From the NCBI RefSeq assembly GCF_001999765.1, contig NZ_KV908327.1:111049-175048 (forward strand): 64,000 nt of DNA. The letters run 5' to 3'. The DNA is from Sinomonas mesophila. Its GTDB lineage: Bacteria > Actinomycetota > Actinomycetes > Actinomycetales > Micrococcaceae. The notes beneath the pieces were generated by a model. That model was not told the origin of the DNA. It saw only the letters and a program-made list of their open reading frames with translations, and did not search any database. This document shows positions 34,762-44,541 of this stretch, piece by piece; position 1 is the stretch's first letter, and each line of letters starts with the position of its first letter. The translations under genes were made by a program, and so were the position numbers.

Positions 34762-35724
34762 ATGCAAGCCTCCCAGCCAGCGAGTGCGAAGCCGATCCTG
34801 ACCCTCACGGTGAACCCGGCTCTGGACGTCAGCACTTCGACCGAGCGGGTCAAGAGCCTCCACAAGCTGCGCTGCAGCACGAGCCGGCTCGATCCAGGCG
34901 GCGGAGGAGTGAACGTCTCGCGGGTCGTCCAGAGGCTCGGCGGGCAGACGCTGGCGGTGTACACCGCGGGTGGCCCCACGGGGGAGGCCTACCGCCGCCT
35001 CATCGAAGCCGAGCGCATCCCCAGCGTGGTCATACCGATCCAGGGGAGCACCCGACAGAACTTCACCGTCGACGAGACGATGACGGGGCAGCAGTTCCGT
35101 TTCGTCCTCGAAGGCCCCGAGCTCAGTGACGCGGAGTGGCGTGCCTGCCTGTCCGTCCTTGCCGCATCGATGCCCGTCGACGGATACGTGATCGCCAGCG
35201 GCAGCCTGCCCCCGGGGGTTCCCGAGGACTTCTACGCGAGGGTCGCCCGACTCGCGCGCGAAGGCGGCGCGCGCTGCGTCGTGGATGCATCCGGAGCCGC
35301 ACTCGCGCAGGCGCTCGCCGAGGGCGTCTTCCTGGTCAAGCCGAGCCGGCGGGAGCTCGGGGCATACGTCCACCGGACGCTCGACACCGAGCAGAGCCAG
35401 GTGGAGGCTGCCTCGGCGCTGGTCGCCGAGGGGGGCGCCGAGTATGTCGCGCTGACCCTCGGCGAAACGGGGGCCGTGCTCGCGTCCAAGTCCGGCGTCG
35501 TCCGCCTGCCGGTGCCCTCGGTCCAGGTCGTCAGTGCCGTGGGAGCCGGCGACAGTTTCCTCGGCGGATTCATGCTCCGCCTCGCGCAGGGCCACCCTGT
35601 GGAGGCGGCCTTCCGAGGGGCAGTCGCCGCCGGAAGCGCGGCCGTGATGACTCCGGCCACCGAATTGTGCCACCGCAGCGACGTTGAGCGCCTGGAGGCC
35701 GAGCTCTCGGCAGCGGCGCTCTGA
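34762..35724 (+). CDS. pfkB: 6-phosphofructokinase II / hexose kinase, PfkB family
   Basis: This 320-residue ribokinase-fold enzyme resembles E. coli PfkB closely in layout: LTLTVNPALDVSTSTERV, KLRCSTSRLDPGGGGVNVSR, STRQNFTVDETMTGQQFRFV, ASGSLPPGVPEDFY and the catalytic loop SAVGAGDSFLGGFMLRLAQG with the Asp base. It probably phosphorylates fructose 6-phosphate. A 1-phosphofructokinase or tagatose-6-phosphate kinase role is possible, since no PTS gene is nearby to decide. The ATG at 34762 lies seven bases after TATGCT (34749-34754); an ATG at 34750 falls inside that hexamer and was not used. Confidence 0.85.
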   Translation: MQASQPASAKPILTLTVNPALDVSTSTERVKSLHKLRCSTSRLDPGGGGVNVSRVVQRLGGQTLAVYTAGGPTGEAYRRLIEAERIPSVVIPIQGSTRQNFTVDETMTGQQFRFVLEGPELSDAEWRACLSVLAASMPVDGYVIASGSLPPGVPEDFYARVARLAREGGARCVVDASGAALAQALAEGVFLVKPSRRELGAYVHRTLDTEQSQVEAASALVAEGGAEYVALTLGETGAVLASKSGVVRLPVPSVQVVSAVGAGDSFLGGFMLRLAQGHPVEAAFRGAVAAGSAAVMTPATELCHRSDVERLEAELSAAAL

Positions 35725-35727
35725 ACT

Positions 35728-35790
35728 GCCGGGCTCCAGGAACCCCGCCGGGCTCCAGGAACCCCGCCGGGGTGCAGGACCCCGCCGAGG
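35728..35790. repeat. 19-bp tandem repeat and hairpin after pfkB
   Basis: GCCGGGCTCCAGGAACCCC is repeated at 35728-35746 and 35747-35765, followed by a degenerate third unit. CCCCG/CGGGG segments can fold into a hairpin. The cluster lies between converging pfkB and the M1 peptidase gene and may end transcription on both strands. Confidence 0.6.
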
Positions 35791-35810
35791 ACGGGCTACC
35801 GAGGCCAGGG

Positions 35811-37187
35811 CTAGGGAGAGGGAAGGGGCGGGACCCTGCCGTGGTCCAGCCACGGGCGCAGCGTCTCTTCGGCGTCGAAGCCTCGCGCCCCCGCGCCCAC
35901 GCGGCCCAGGAGCTCGACGACGTCCAACGTCGTGGCGTTGCCGTGCCGGTGCTCCTCGCCGAGGGCCCGCAGCGCCCGGAAGAAGCGGTCGTCGCCGATG
36001 GTGCGGCGCACGGCGTGCAGGGCGAGCGCCCCGCGCTTGTAGACGCGGTCATCGAACATGAGCGCGGGCCCGGGCGCGCCGATCGCGATGTCGGAGCGTT
36101 GCCCGGAGACGAGTTTCCACGCCGCGTCCGCCCGGGAGTCCGCCGAGCCGAGGCCCGCACGCTCGCTCCAGAGCCACTCGGCGTAGCACGCGAAGCCCTC
36201 GTGCAGCCAGATGTCCTCCCACCGGCGCACCGTGACGGAGTTCCCGAACCACTGGTGGGCGAGCTCGTGTGCCAGGAGCCGCTGGGACTCCCACGAGCGC
36301 GTGATGTGGTTGCGGCCCATGATCGAGAGCGTCTGCGCCTCGAGCGGGATCTCGAGCTCGTCCTCGGTCACGACGATGGTGTAGTCCCTGAAGGGGTAGG
36401 GTCCGAAGAGCCGGGCGAAGTGCTCGACCATGTCGGTCTGGTCCCGGAGCCCCGCAAGGGCAGCCTGCCTCAGGTCTGCGGGGACGGCTGCGAAGACGCC
36501 CACGGGCGGCCCCCCGCGGTGCCGGACCCGGCCCAGCTCGAGGATCTGGTACCGGCCGATGAGCAGGGTCGCGAGGTACGGGGCCATGGGCTCGTGCACC
36601 TCATACACCCACGTTTCGCGGCTCGCCTTGCGCCGGTGGCCCACGTGCAGGCCGTTCGAGACGACCCGGTACCCGGCGTCCGCCGTCGCGCTGATCCTGA
36701 AGGTGGCCTTCTGGCTCGGGTGGTCGTTGCACGGGAACCATGTGGGCGCGCCGACGGGCTGGCCGGCGACGAGCACGCCGTCGGCCAACTCCTCCCAGCC
36801 CACGGCGCCCCACCGCCCGTCGGCCGGAGCGGGGCTGCCCTCGTAGCGGACCTCGACGTGGAAGTCCTTCCCCGCCGGCACTGGGGCGGCGGGGGTGATG
36901 CGCAGTTCGTCCCCGCGCTGCGCGGCCTTGGCCGGGCGGGTGCCGTCGACCTGGATCTTGACCGCCCGCAGCCCCGTGAGGCTCAGCGTGATGGCTTCGA
37001 GCTGGTCTGCGGCCGTCGCGCGGATGCGCGCGCGGCCGGCGAGCCGGTTGCTCGCGAGGCGGATGTCCAGCTCGAGATCGTAGTGCCGGACCCAGTAGGC
37101 GGCGCTCCCGTGGCCGGGCGTGTACGGGTCGAGGAGGGCGCCGTTGCGGGAGTTCTTGGCGGTTGTCGGCTGCTTGGACGGGCTCAC
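35811..37187 (-). CDS. M1-family metallopeptidase
   Basis: This 458-residue gluzincin has the zinc site HELAHQWFGN (His 307 and 311) and the third ligand Glu in WLHEGFA 19 residues later. It is short for the family: the N-terminal beta domain and catalytic domain are present, but the large C-terminal helical domain is missing. The substrate-gripping GAMEN motif is replaced by PLEAQTLS, so peptide preference may differ. No signal peptide is seen. The GTG at 37187 overlaps the NRPS-like stop as GTGA, giving coupled translation; an ATG-less frame continues upstream to 37214. Confidence 0.85.
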   Translation of the reverse strand: MSPSKQPTTAKNSRNGALLDPYTPGHGSAAYWVRHYDLELDIRLASNRLAGRARIRATAADQLEAITLSLTGLRAVKIQVDGTRPAKAAQRGDELRITPAAPVPAGKDFHVEVRYEGSPAPADGRWGAVGWEELADGVLVAGQPVGAPTWFPCNDHPSQKATFRISATADAGYRVVSNGLHVGHRRKASRETWVYEVHEPMAPYLATLLIGRYQILELGRVRHRGGPPVGVFAAVPADLRQAALAGLRDQTDMVEHFARLFGPYPFRDYTIVVTEDELEIPLEAQTLSIMGRNHITRSWESQRLLAHELAHQWFGNSVTVRRWEDIWLHEGFACYAEWLWSERAGLGSADSRADAAWKLVSGQRSDIAIGAPGPALMFDDRVYKRGALALHAVRRTIGDDRFFRALRALGEEHRHGNATTLDVVELLGRVGAGARGFDAEETLRPWLDHGRVPPLPSP

Positions 37188-40100
37188 CGGCGGGGTGCCT
37201 CCGGCTCCTTCCACGGGGCCACGGGGTTGCCGCGCCAGTACGAGGCGGCGGGGACGTGCTCGCCGCGCATGACGAGCGAGGCGGGGCCGACGGTCGCGCC
37301 GGCGGCGATCTCCGCGCCGGGCAGGACGACGCCGTGCGGGCCGAGCGTCGCGCCCTCTCCGAGCACGACCGTGTCCATGCTCATGATCCGGTCGTGGAAC
37401 AGGTGTGTCTGGACGACGCAGCCGCGGTTGACGGTCGAGCTGGGGCCGAGCGAGACGAGGTCAGCCTCGGGCAGCCAGTAGCTCTCGCACCACGCGCCCG
37501 GGCCGATCTTCGCCCCGAGGCCGCGGAGCCACCACACGAGCGCCGGGGTCCCCGAGGCGGCCCGCGCGAACCAGGGTGCGGCGACCATCTCGACGAACGC
37601 GTCGACGACCTCGTTGCGCCACACGAACGAGCTCCACAGGGGATGCTCGCCCGCGCGGACGCGGCCCACGAGGAGCCACTTCGCCAGGACCGCCGAGACC
37701 GCCGCGACGCCGCCTGCGGCGAGCATCACGGCCCCGCACAGCAGGGCGGCGGGCAGGTAGCCCCACGCGGTGGCGAGCCAGTCGAGCGCGACGAGGACGA
37801 CGACGGCGATCGCCACCGTGAGCACGACCGGCACGGCGCGGCACAGCTCCCACGCCGCGCGCGCGACCTTGAGCCTCGTCGGCGGGCGGAACGTGCGTTC
37901 GGCGTCGGCCTCCATGGCCGTGCGGCGCAGGCGCACGGGTGGGCTTCCGAGCCACGAGGACCCCGACTTGGCCTTCTTCGGGGTGGCCGAGAGCACGGCG
38001 ACGAGGCCGTCCTTCGGCACGGAGCGCCCGGCCGCTGTCATGCCCGAGTTCCCGAGGAACGCGCGCTTGCCGACCTTCGCCGGGGCGATCTTCATCCAGC
38101 CACCGCCGAGCTCGTAGCTGGCGATCATGGTGTCGTCGGCGAGGAACGCGCCGTCGCCCACCGTGGTCATTTTGGGCACGAGCAGCACGGTGGACGCCTC
38201 GACGTCCCTGCCGACCTTTGCGCCGAGGACCCGCAGCCACGTCGGCGTGAAGAGGCTCGCATAGACGGGGAAGAGAAGGTCCCGGGCCATGTCGAGCACG
38301 CGCTCGGTGGCCCAGACCTGCCAGCCCATGCGGCTGCGGATCCGGTAGTGCCCCGCGGCGAGGCCGACGCCCAGCAGGCGGGTGGCGCCTGCGACGAGGG
38401 CCAGATTGAGCGCGAACCACACGGCGGCGGCGGCGGGGGATGCGGCGAGCATGGGCCCGGCAGCCTCGTGCAGGGACTCGTGGCCGCCCGCCGCGGCCAG
38501 GACGACCGCCCCTGCCGCGGCCGCGGAGACGAACGGGATGAGCGCGAGGAGCGTCGATCCAGCGGCGAACGCGGCGATCCACGCGCCCTCCTCGAGCGGC
38601 GAACGGCGCGTGGCGGGCTCCGGCCAGTCCGGCTTGGCCTTGCCGACGCGGGCGGCCGGGGATCCGGCAACCCGGAGCCCGGCCTTGACCCGTCCCGAGA
38701 CCGACGAGCCCGGGTCCACGATCGCCCCGGCACCGACGCGCGCACCGGGCAGGAGCGTGCTGCGCGAGCCGACGGTCGCCCCGGCGCCGACGCTGATCCC
38801 GCCGATGTGCACCCAGTCGCCGTCGATCCACCACCCGGAGAGGTCCACCTCGGGCTCGATCGATGCGCCGGCCCCGAGCGTGAGCATGCCGGTGACCGGC
38901 GGGACGGAATGCAGGACGGCGTCCCGGCCGATCGTCGCCCCGAGGGCGCGCGCGTACCAGGGGACCCATGGGGCGCTCGCGAGGCTCACGGCCTGCGCGA
39001 GGTCGGCGATCTGCTCGGCGAGCCACAGCCGCAGGTGCACGCGGCCCGAGCGTGGGTACCGGCCCGGCTGCACGCCGCGCAGGAGAACGCGCGCGGCGGC
39101 GACGGAGATGGCCATGCGACCCCACGGGCTCACGAAGAGGAGCCACGACGCCGCAATCCACCACCACGAGAGGGTGGGCGCGGCGGAGAAGCCAGCGAAC
39201 GCCGAGAGCACATTGTTGGCCGCCGCGAGGTACGTGAGCCAGCGCATGCCCACGAGGATGAAGAGCGGCACGCCCATGAGCGTCTGGGCGAACTGGGTGC
39301 GCCGCGCCGTCGGGCGGACCGTGCGCTCGCGGGCCGCCGGGCCTCCCTCGGGCGCCGTCCCGAGTACCGCCTCGACGAGGGCGCCGACCCGCGGATGGGC
39401 GTAGACGTCGGCCACGGTGACGGTGGGGTAGCAGCGGCGCAGGGCGGAGACGAGCTGGGCGGCCGCGAGCGAGCCGCCGCCGTGGGCGAAGAAGTCAGCG
39501 TCGAGCCCGGGCGCGCTCGTGCCGAGCACGGCACCCCACTGCTCGACGACCCACGCGGCGTCGTCGGACAGCTCGAGGTTCGGCCCGGCGCCGTCGTCCG
39601 CGCCCGGGAGCGGCCACGGGAGGGCAGTGCGGTCCACCTTGCCGCTCGTCTTGGTCGGGAGGGTGCCGACGACGGCGAGCACGGGCACGAGCGCGGCCGG
39701 CAGCTCCCGCTCGAGACGCTTCCGGGCCACGGCGAGGTCCGGCTCGATGCCGTCCGACGGCGCGAGGTAGCCGACGAGGATCTGGTTCCCGGCCGCCGTC
39801 GTGCGCACGGCCGCCGCGGCGCCCGCGATCCCGGGCAGCGCCTGGAGCGCCGCGTCGACCTCGCCGAGCTCGATCCGACGGCCGCCGAGCTTCACCTGCT
39901 CATCGGCCCGGCCCTGGAAGAGAAGTCCCTCGGGCTCGTATCTCACGAGGTCGCCCGAGCGGTAGGCCCGCTCCCAGCCGAGGCTCGGCATCGGGGCGTA
40001 CTTCTCGGCGTCCTTCGCGGGGTCGAGGTAGCGGGCCAGCCCGACGCCGCCGATGATCAGCTCGCCCACGCCGCCCTCGTCGACGGGGCTGCCCGAGGCG

Positions 40101-41149
40101 TCGACGACGGCGAGGTCCCAGCCGTCGAGGGGGAGGCCGATGCGCACGGGACCGGTCCCGTCCATCCGCGCGGCGCAGGCGACGACGGTGGCCTCGGTCG
40201 GCCCGTACGTGTTCCACACCTCGCGACCCTCGACCGCGAGGCGCGCCGCGAGTTCGGGCGGGCAGGCCTCGCCGCCGAAGATGAGCAGCCGGACGTTCTC
40301 GAGCGCCTCGGCCGGCCACAGCGCGGCGAGCGTCGGCACCGTCGAGACGACCGTGATGCGCCGCTGGACGAGCCACGGCCCGAGGTCCATGCCCGTGCGC
40401 ACGAGCGCCCGGGGGGCCGGCACGAGGCACGCTCCGTGCCGCCACGCAAGCCACATCTCCTCGCACGAGGCGTCGAAGGCGACCGAGAGCCCGGCCAGGA
40501 CGCGGTCCTCGGGGCCGAGCGGCTCGTCGGGGAGGAAGAGGCGGGCCTCGGCGTCGACGAACGCCGCCGCCGAGCGGTGCGACACGGCGACGCCCTTCGG
40601 AGTGCCGGTCGAGCCGGAGGTGAAGATGACCCAGCAGTCGTCGTCGGGGGCCGGCGGGCGCGGGTGGGGGAAGGGCTTGGGCCGGTGGCTGTCGACGGTC
40701 ATCGACCCGCCGCCTCGGACGATCCCAGCGACGCGGGCCTCCCCGAAGACGAGCTTGGCCCGCTCGTCGGGGTCGTCCGCGTCGACGGGCACGTAGGCCG
40801 CGCCGATGAGCATGATCGCGAGGATCGCGACATACAGCTCGGCGGTCCCCGAGGGGATCCGCACGCCGATCCTGTCTCCGGCGCCGAGGCCCGCGGCGTG
40901 GAGCGTGCGGCCCATCGCACGGACCTCCGAGAGGAGCTCCGTATAGCTGAGGGTGCGCGTCCCGTCGTCGAGGGCCGGGGCTTCGGGGAAGGCTTCGGCG
41001 CTCGCGGTGAGGATGTCGAAGAGCGTCCGGGCGGGCGGCGTCCGGTCCGTGCCGGGCAGCTGCGGGGGGAAGGGCCGCGATGCGGCCTCGAGGGTGTCTG
41101 CTGGGATGTCGCTCACGCCCGTGCCTTCGGCTCGCTCAGGGGAAGTCAT
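37184..41149 (-). CDS. Pls/PosA-family NRPS-like enzyme (A-PCP-membrane/hexapeptide domains)
   Basis: This 1321-residue single-module enzyme has three parts. The adenylation domain (about 45-515) is complete: IFTSGSTGTPKG (A3, 175-186), FDAS (A4), NTYGPTEAT (A5), YRSGDLVR (A7) and catalytic K504. A carrier domain follows (about 528-600) with the Ppant serine S560 in AHGGGSL. The terminal region is of the TIGR02353 type: about six transmembrane helices alternating with left-handed hexapeptide-repeat segments (around 740-830, 960-1050 and 1220-1310). There is no standard condensation or thioesterase domain. epsilon-Poly-lysine synthetase has this plan, so a membrane-made amino-acid homopolymer is the best guess. 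The product is not known. Confidence 0.85.
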   Translation of the reverse strand: MTSPERAEGTGVSDIPADTLEAASRPFPPQLPGTDRTPPARTLFDILTASAEAFPEAPALDDGTRTLSYTELLSEVRAMGRTLHAAGLGAGDRIGVRIPSGTAELYVAILAIMLIGAAYVPVDADDPDERAKLVFGEARVAGIVRGGGSMTVDSHRPKPFPHPRPPAPDDDCWVIFTSGSTGTPKGVAVSHRSAAAFVDAEARLFLPDEPLGPEDRVLAGLSVAFDASCEEMWLAWRHGACLVPAPRALVRTGMDLGPWLVQRRITVVSTVPTLAALWPAEALENVRLLIFGGEACPPELAARLAVEGREVWNTYGPTEATVVACAARMDGTGPVRIGLPLDGWDLAVVDASGSPVDEGGVGELIIGGVGLARYLDPAKDAEKYAPMPSLGWERAYRSGDLVRYEPEGLLFQGRADEQVKLGGRRIELGEVDAALQALPGIAGAAAAVRTTAAGNQILVGYLAPSDGIEPDLAVARKRLERELPAALVPVLAVVGTLPTKTSGKVDRTALPWPLPGADDGAGPNLELSDDAAWVVEQWGAVLGTSAPGLDADFFAHGGGSLAAAQLVSALRRCYPTVTVADVYAHPRVGALVEAVLGTAPEGGPAARERTVRPTARRTQFAQTLMGVPLFILVGMRWLTYLAAANNVLSAFAGFSAAPTLSWWWIAASWLLFVSPWGRMAISVAAARVLLRGVQPGRYPRSGRVHLRLWLAEQIADLAQAVSLASAPWVPWYARALGATIGRDAVLHSVPPVTGMLTLGAGASIEPEVDLSGWWIDGDWVHIGGISVGAGATVGSRSTLLPGARVGAGAIVDPGSSVSGRVKAGLRVAGSPAARVGKAKPDWPEPATRRSPLEEGAWIAAFAAGSTLLALIPFVSAAAAGAVVLAAAGGHESLHEAAGPMLAASPAAAAVWFALNLALVAGATRLLGVGLAAGHYRIRSRMGWQVWATERVLDMARDLLFPVYASLFTPTWLRVLGAKVGRDVEASTVLLVPKMTTVGDGAFLADDTMIASYELGGGWMKIAPAKVGKRAFLGNSGMTAAGRSVPKDGLVAVLSATPKKAKSGSSWLGSPPVRLRRTAMEADAERTFRPPTRLKVARAAWELCRAVPVVLTVAIAVVVLVALDWLATAWGYLPAALLCGAVMLAAGGVAAVSAVLAKWLLVGRVRAGEHPLWSSFVWRNEVVDAFVEMVAAPWFARAASGTPALVWWLRGLGAKIGPGAWCESYWLPEADLVSLGPSSTVNRGCVVQTHLFHDRIMSMDTVVLGEGATLGPHGVVLPGAEIAAGATVGPASLVMRGEHVPAASYWRGNPVAPWKEPEAPRR

Positions 41150-41213
41150 GTCGCGGCCATTCTTCCAGAGGGCCGCGCGGAACCCCGCGCGGCGGGGCCG
41201 CTGGCGGGCAGGG

Positions 41214-42185
41214 CTACGGGACCAGGAGGACCTTGCCCGTGGTCCCGCGTCCCTCGAGCGCCGCGTGCGCCGCGGCGGCCTCGCGCAGCGGGTACTGCGC
41301 CCCGATCCGCACCGAGAGGGTCCCCTCGAGCACAGCGGCGAAGAGCTCCGAGGAGCGCCAACGCCGCTCGGCCGCGTTGAGCAGGTGGTGCTTGAGCGTC
41401 GGGCGCGTGACGAACAGCGAGCCGCCGGTGTTGAGTCGCTGGAGGTCGAACGGCGGCACCTGCCCCGACGCCCCGCCGAAGAGGACGAGCATGCCGCGCA
41501 CGCGCAGGCTCGCGAGCGAGCCGTCGAACGTGTCCCGCCCCACGCCGTCGTACACGACGTCGACGCCCGCGCCGCCGGTGAGCTCGCGGACCTGCTCGGG
41601 GAAGTCGTGGTAGCGGATCACGTGGTCCGCGCCGGCCAGGCCCGCGAGCTCGGCCTTCGCGTCGGTCGAGACGGTCGTGATGACGCGCGCGCCGCGGGCC
41701 TTGAGCAGCTGGATGAGCAGCAGGCCGACGCCGCCGGCCCCCGCGTGCACGAGCGCGGTCTGGCCCGGCTCGACGCGGAAGCTCGAGGTCACGAGGTAGT
41801 GGGCCGTCATGCCCTGCAGCGGGAGCGCCGCCGCGGTGAGCAGGTCCACGCCCTCGGGGATCGGGAGGGCCTTCTCGGCGTCGACGAGCATGTACTCGGC
41901 GTAGGTGCGCGTGCCCTCGGCCGTCGCGATGCGGTCCCCCTTGGCGAAGCCCGCGGCCTCGGCGCCGTCGCCCACCGCCGAGACCGTTCCCGCGGCCTCC
42001 TCGCCCGGGGTGAAGGGGAACGGGACCTGGTAGACGCCCTGCCGCTGGTACGTCTCGATGAAGTTCACGCCGGCGGCCGCCACGCGCACGAGCAGCTGGC
42101 CCGGCCCGGGATGCGGCATCTCAAGCTCGCCGGGGACGAGGACTTCGGGTCCTCCGGGCTGCGTGGCGACGATGGCGTTGATCAT
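41214..42185 (-). CDS. qorA: NADPH:quinone oxidoreductase, QorA type
   Basis: This 323-residue zinc-free medium-chain dehydrogenase has the GroES-like N domain (GVNFIETYQRQGVYQVPFPF, PGEEAAGTVSAVG) and a Rossmann domain with the NADPH loop HAGAGGVGLLLIQLLKARGA. These are close to E. coli QorA. It reduces quinones, or reactive enones, using NADPH. AGGAGAG lies just before the ATG. It is divergent from argC across 137 bases that hold the argC promoter and operator. Confidence 0.92.
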   Translation of the reverse strand: MINAIVATQPGGPEVLVPGELEMPHPGPGQLLVRVAAAGVNFIETYQRQGVYQVPFPFTPGEEAAGTVSAVGDGAEAAGFAKGDRIATAEGTRTYAEYMLVDAEKALPIPEGVDLLTAAALPLQGMTAHYLVTSSFRVEPGQTALVHAGAGGVGLLLIQLLKARGARVITTVSTDAKAELAGLAGADHVIRYHDFPEQVRELTGGAGVDVVYDGVGRDTFDGSLASLRVRGMLVLFGGASGQVPPFDLQRLNTGGSLFVTRPTLKHHLLNAAERRWRSSELFAAVLEGTLSVRIGAQYPLREAAAAHAALEGRGTTGKVLLVP

Positions 42186-42275
42186 GGCTCTCCTGACGTC
42201 TCGTTCCGTTCGGCTCGCCTGACCATCCTAAGGAGTGGGGCCTGGCGACCCCAGGACGGGGCCCTGCGAGGAAGG

Positions 42276-42316
42276 CTGCATAAATATTGACCCCTATGCA
42301 TAACTTTGCCTAGAGT
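42276..42316 (+). promoter_or_regulatory. argC promoter with ArgR-type operator
   Basis: TTGACC (42287-42292) and TAGAGT (42311-42316) with an 18-base spacer form the promoter. The GTG of argC follows after exactly six bases. Two TGCATAA heptamers (42277-42283 and 42297-42303) flank the -35 element in an AT-rich island that stands out from the GC-rich surroundings. The same heptamer repeats before argG, which points to an ArgR operator. Confidence 0.7.
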
Positions 42317-42322
42317 GGGCGG

Positions 42323-43369
42323 GTGACCATTACAGCAGCAGTCTCCGGAGCCAGCGGCTACGCCGGAGGCGAGGTCCTCCGCCTCCTCGCCAACCACCCC
42401 GAGATCGAGATCGGCGCGATCACGGCGCACTCGAGCGCCGGCAGCCGCCTCGGCGAGCTCCAGCCGCATCTGCTGAGCCTCGCGGACCGCGTCATCGCCG
42501 AGACGACTCCCGAGAACCTCGCGGGGCACGACGTCGTCTTCCTCGCCCTCCCGCACGGCGCCTCCGCCGAGGTCGCCGCCGCGCTGCCCGAGGGCACCCT
42601 CGTCATCGACGCGGGCGCGGACCACAGGCTCGAGGACCCCGAGGCCTGGTTCCGCTTCTACCGCTCCGAGCACGCCGGGACGTGGCCCTACGGCCTGCCC
42701 GAGCTGCCCTTGGGCGGGGGGCACACCCAGCGCGAGCGGCTCGTCGGCGCGCGCCGCATCGCCGTCCCCGGCTGCTACCCGACGTCGGCCCTGCTCGCCC
42801 TCACGCCCGGCTTCGCCGCGGGCCTGCTCGAGCCCGACGACGTCGTCATCGTCTCCGCGTCCGGCACCTCCGGCGCGGGCAAGTCCGCCAAGCCGCACCT
42901 CCTCGGCTCCGAGGTCATGGGCTCGATGAGCCCCTACGGCGTGGGCGGCGGCCACCGGCACACGCCCGAGATCGAGCAGGGCCTCTCCAACGCCGCGGGC
43001 GCGCCCGTCACCGTGTCCTTCACCCCGACCCTCGCGCCCATGAGCCGCGGCATCCTCACGACGGCGACGGCGCGGGTCAAGGAGGGCGTGGATGGAGCCT
43101 CCCTGCGCGCCGCGTGGGAGGCCGCGTACGGCCCCGAGCGCTTCGTGCACCTCCTGCCCACGGGCCAGTGGCCCGCGACGCAGATGGTCCTCGGCTCGAA
43201 CAACGTCGCGCTCCAGCTCGCCTTCGACGAGCACGCCGGGCGCGTGATCGTGAGCTCCGTGATCGACAACCTCACCAAGGGGACCGCCGGGGGCGCGGTC
43301 CAGTCCATGAACATCGCGCTGGGCCTCGATGAGGGCGCCGGCCTCGCACAGCTGGGAGTCGCACCGTGA
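42323..43369 (+). CDS. argC: N-acetyl-gamma-glutamyl-phosphate reductase
   Basis: This 348-residue NADPH-dependent enzyme makes N-acetylglutamate semialdehyde, the third step to ornithine. The Rossmann motif [14 protein letters not shown] opens the protein and the catalytic cysteine is in [25 protein letters not shown] supplies the catalytic His region. The GTG start is probably leaderless. Its stop overlaps argJ as GTGA, and the operon continues J-B-D-F-R. Confidence 0.97.
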   Translation: MTITAAVSGASGYAGGEVLRLLANHPEIEIGAITAHSSAGSRLGELQPHLLSLADRVIAETTPENLAGHDVVFLALPHGASAEVAAALPEGTLVIDAGADHRLEDPEAWFRFYRSEHAGTWPYGLPELPLGGGHTQRERLVGARRIAVPGCYPTSALLALTPGFAAGLLEPDDVVIVSASGTSGAGKSAKPHLLGSEVMGSMSPYGVGGGHRHTPEIEQGLSNAAGAPVTVSFTPTLAPMSRGILTTATARVKEGVDGASLRAAWEAAYGPERFVHLLPTGQWPATQMVLGSNNVALQLAFDEHAGRVIVSSVIDNLTKGTAGGAVQSMNIALGLDEGAGLAQLGVAP

Positions 43370-44532
43370 CCGTCACCGCACCCAAGGGCTTCCGGGCCGC
43401 CGGCGTCACCGCGGGCATCAAGGCCTCGGGCAAGCCCGACATGGCGCTCGTCGTCAACGATGGGCCCGAGAAGCACGCCGCCGCCGTCTTCACCTCGAAC
43501 CGCGTCGCCGCGGCGCCCGTGCGCTGGTCGCGGCAGGCCATCAGCGACGGCCGGGCCGACGCCGTCGTGCTCAACTCCGGCGGCGCCAACGCGTGCACGG
43601 GGCCGGAGGGCTTCCAGAACACGCACACGACGGCGGAGAAGACCGCCGACGTGCTCGGCATCTCCGCGGCCGACGTCGTCGTGTGCTCGACCGGCCTCAT
43701 CGGCGAGCAGCTGCCCATGGACAAGATCGTCCCGGGCGTCGACGCGCTCGGCGAGGCGCTCTCGGCCGACGGCGGGCACGACGCCGCCGTTGCGATCATG
43801 ACGACGGACACCGTGCCGAAGGAGGCCGTGTTCACGGGCGCCGACGCGCAGGGCGTCGAGTTCACGATCGGCGGCATCGCGAAAGGCGCCGGCATGCTCG
43901 CCCCGGGGCTGGCCACGATGCTCGTCGTCCTCACGACCGACGCCGAGGCCCAGCCCGAGATGCTCGACGCCGCGCTGCGGGACGCCACCCGCGTGACGTT
44001 CGACCGCGCCGACTCGGACGGGTGCATGTCCACGAACGACACCGTCGTGCTCCTGGCCTCCGGCGCGTCCGGCGCCGTCCCGGACACCTCCGTGTTCACC
44101 GCGGGCCTGACCCAGGTCTGCGCCGAGCTGGCCCGCAAGCTCATCGGCGACGCCGAGGGCGCGGCGCACGACATCGCGATCCGCACCTTCAACGCCGCGA
44201 GCGAGCGCGATGCCGAGGTCGTCTCCCGGGCCGTGGCCCGCTCGAACCTCTTCAAGACGGCGATTTTCGGCAGGGACCCCAACTGGGGCCGCGTGCTCTC
44301 CGCCGTCGGCACGACCGACGCTGTCTTCGAGGCTGACTCCCTCAACGTCTCGATCAACGGCATCCAGATCTGCCAGAACGGCGGGATCGGGCAGGACCGC
44401 TCGCTCGTGGACCTCGAGCCGCGCGAGGTCCTCGTCGAGATCGACCTCGCCGCCGGCAACGCCGAGGCGACGATCTGGACCAACGACCTCACGCACGACT
44501 ACGTGCACGAGAACAGCGCCTACTCGAGCTGA
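43366..44532 (+). CDS. argJ: Bifunctional ornithine acetyltransferase / N-acetylglutamate synthase
   Basis: This 388-residue self-processing Ntn-type enzyme recycles the acetyl group from N-acetylornithine to glutamate. The cleavage motif [16 protein letters not shown] places the nucleophile at T184 after A183, so alpha and beta chains of about 183 and 205 residues should form. [18 protein letters not shown] and a terminal ENSAYSS match the family. It starts inside the argC stop. Confidence 0.97.
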   Translation: MTVTAPKGFRAAGVTAGIKASGKPDMALVVNDGPEKHAAAVFTSNRVAAAPVRWSRQAISDGRADAVVLNSGGANACTGPEGFQNTHTTAEKTADVLGISAADVVVCSTGLIGEQLPMDKIVPGVDALGEALSADGGHDAAVAIMTTDTVPKEAVFTGADAQGVEFTIGGIAKGAGMLAPGLATMLVVLTTDAEAQPEMLDAALRDATRVTFDRADSDGCMSTNDTVVLLASGASGAVPDTSVFTAGLTQVCAELARKLIGDAEGAAHDIAIRTFNAASERDAEVVSRAVARSNLFKTAIFGRDPNWGRVLSAVGTTDAVFEADSLNVSINGIQICQNGGIGQDRSLVDLEPREVLVEIDLAAGNAEATIWTNDLTHDYVHENSAYSS

Positions 44533-44541
44533 GGCCCGCCC

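Noticed and set aside
37163..41380. A 1405-codon open frame on the plus strand opposite the NRPS-like gene
   Set aside because: It is the mirror of a GC-rich coding strand. It is full of Arg, His, Gly and Asp runs with no recognisable domain, while the minus strand encodes complete adenylation motifs.
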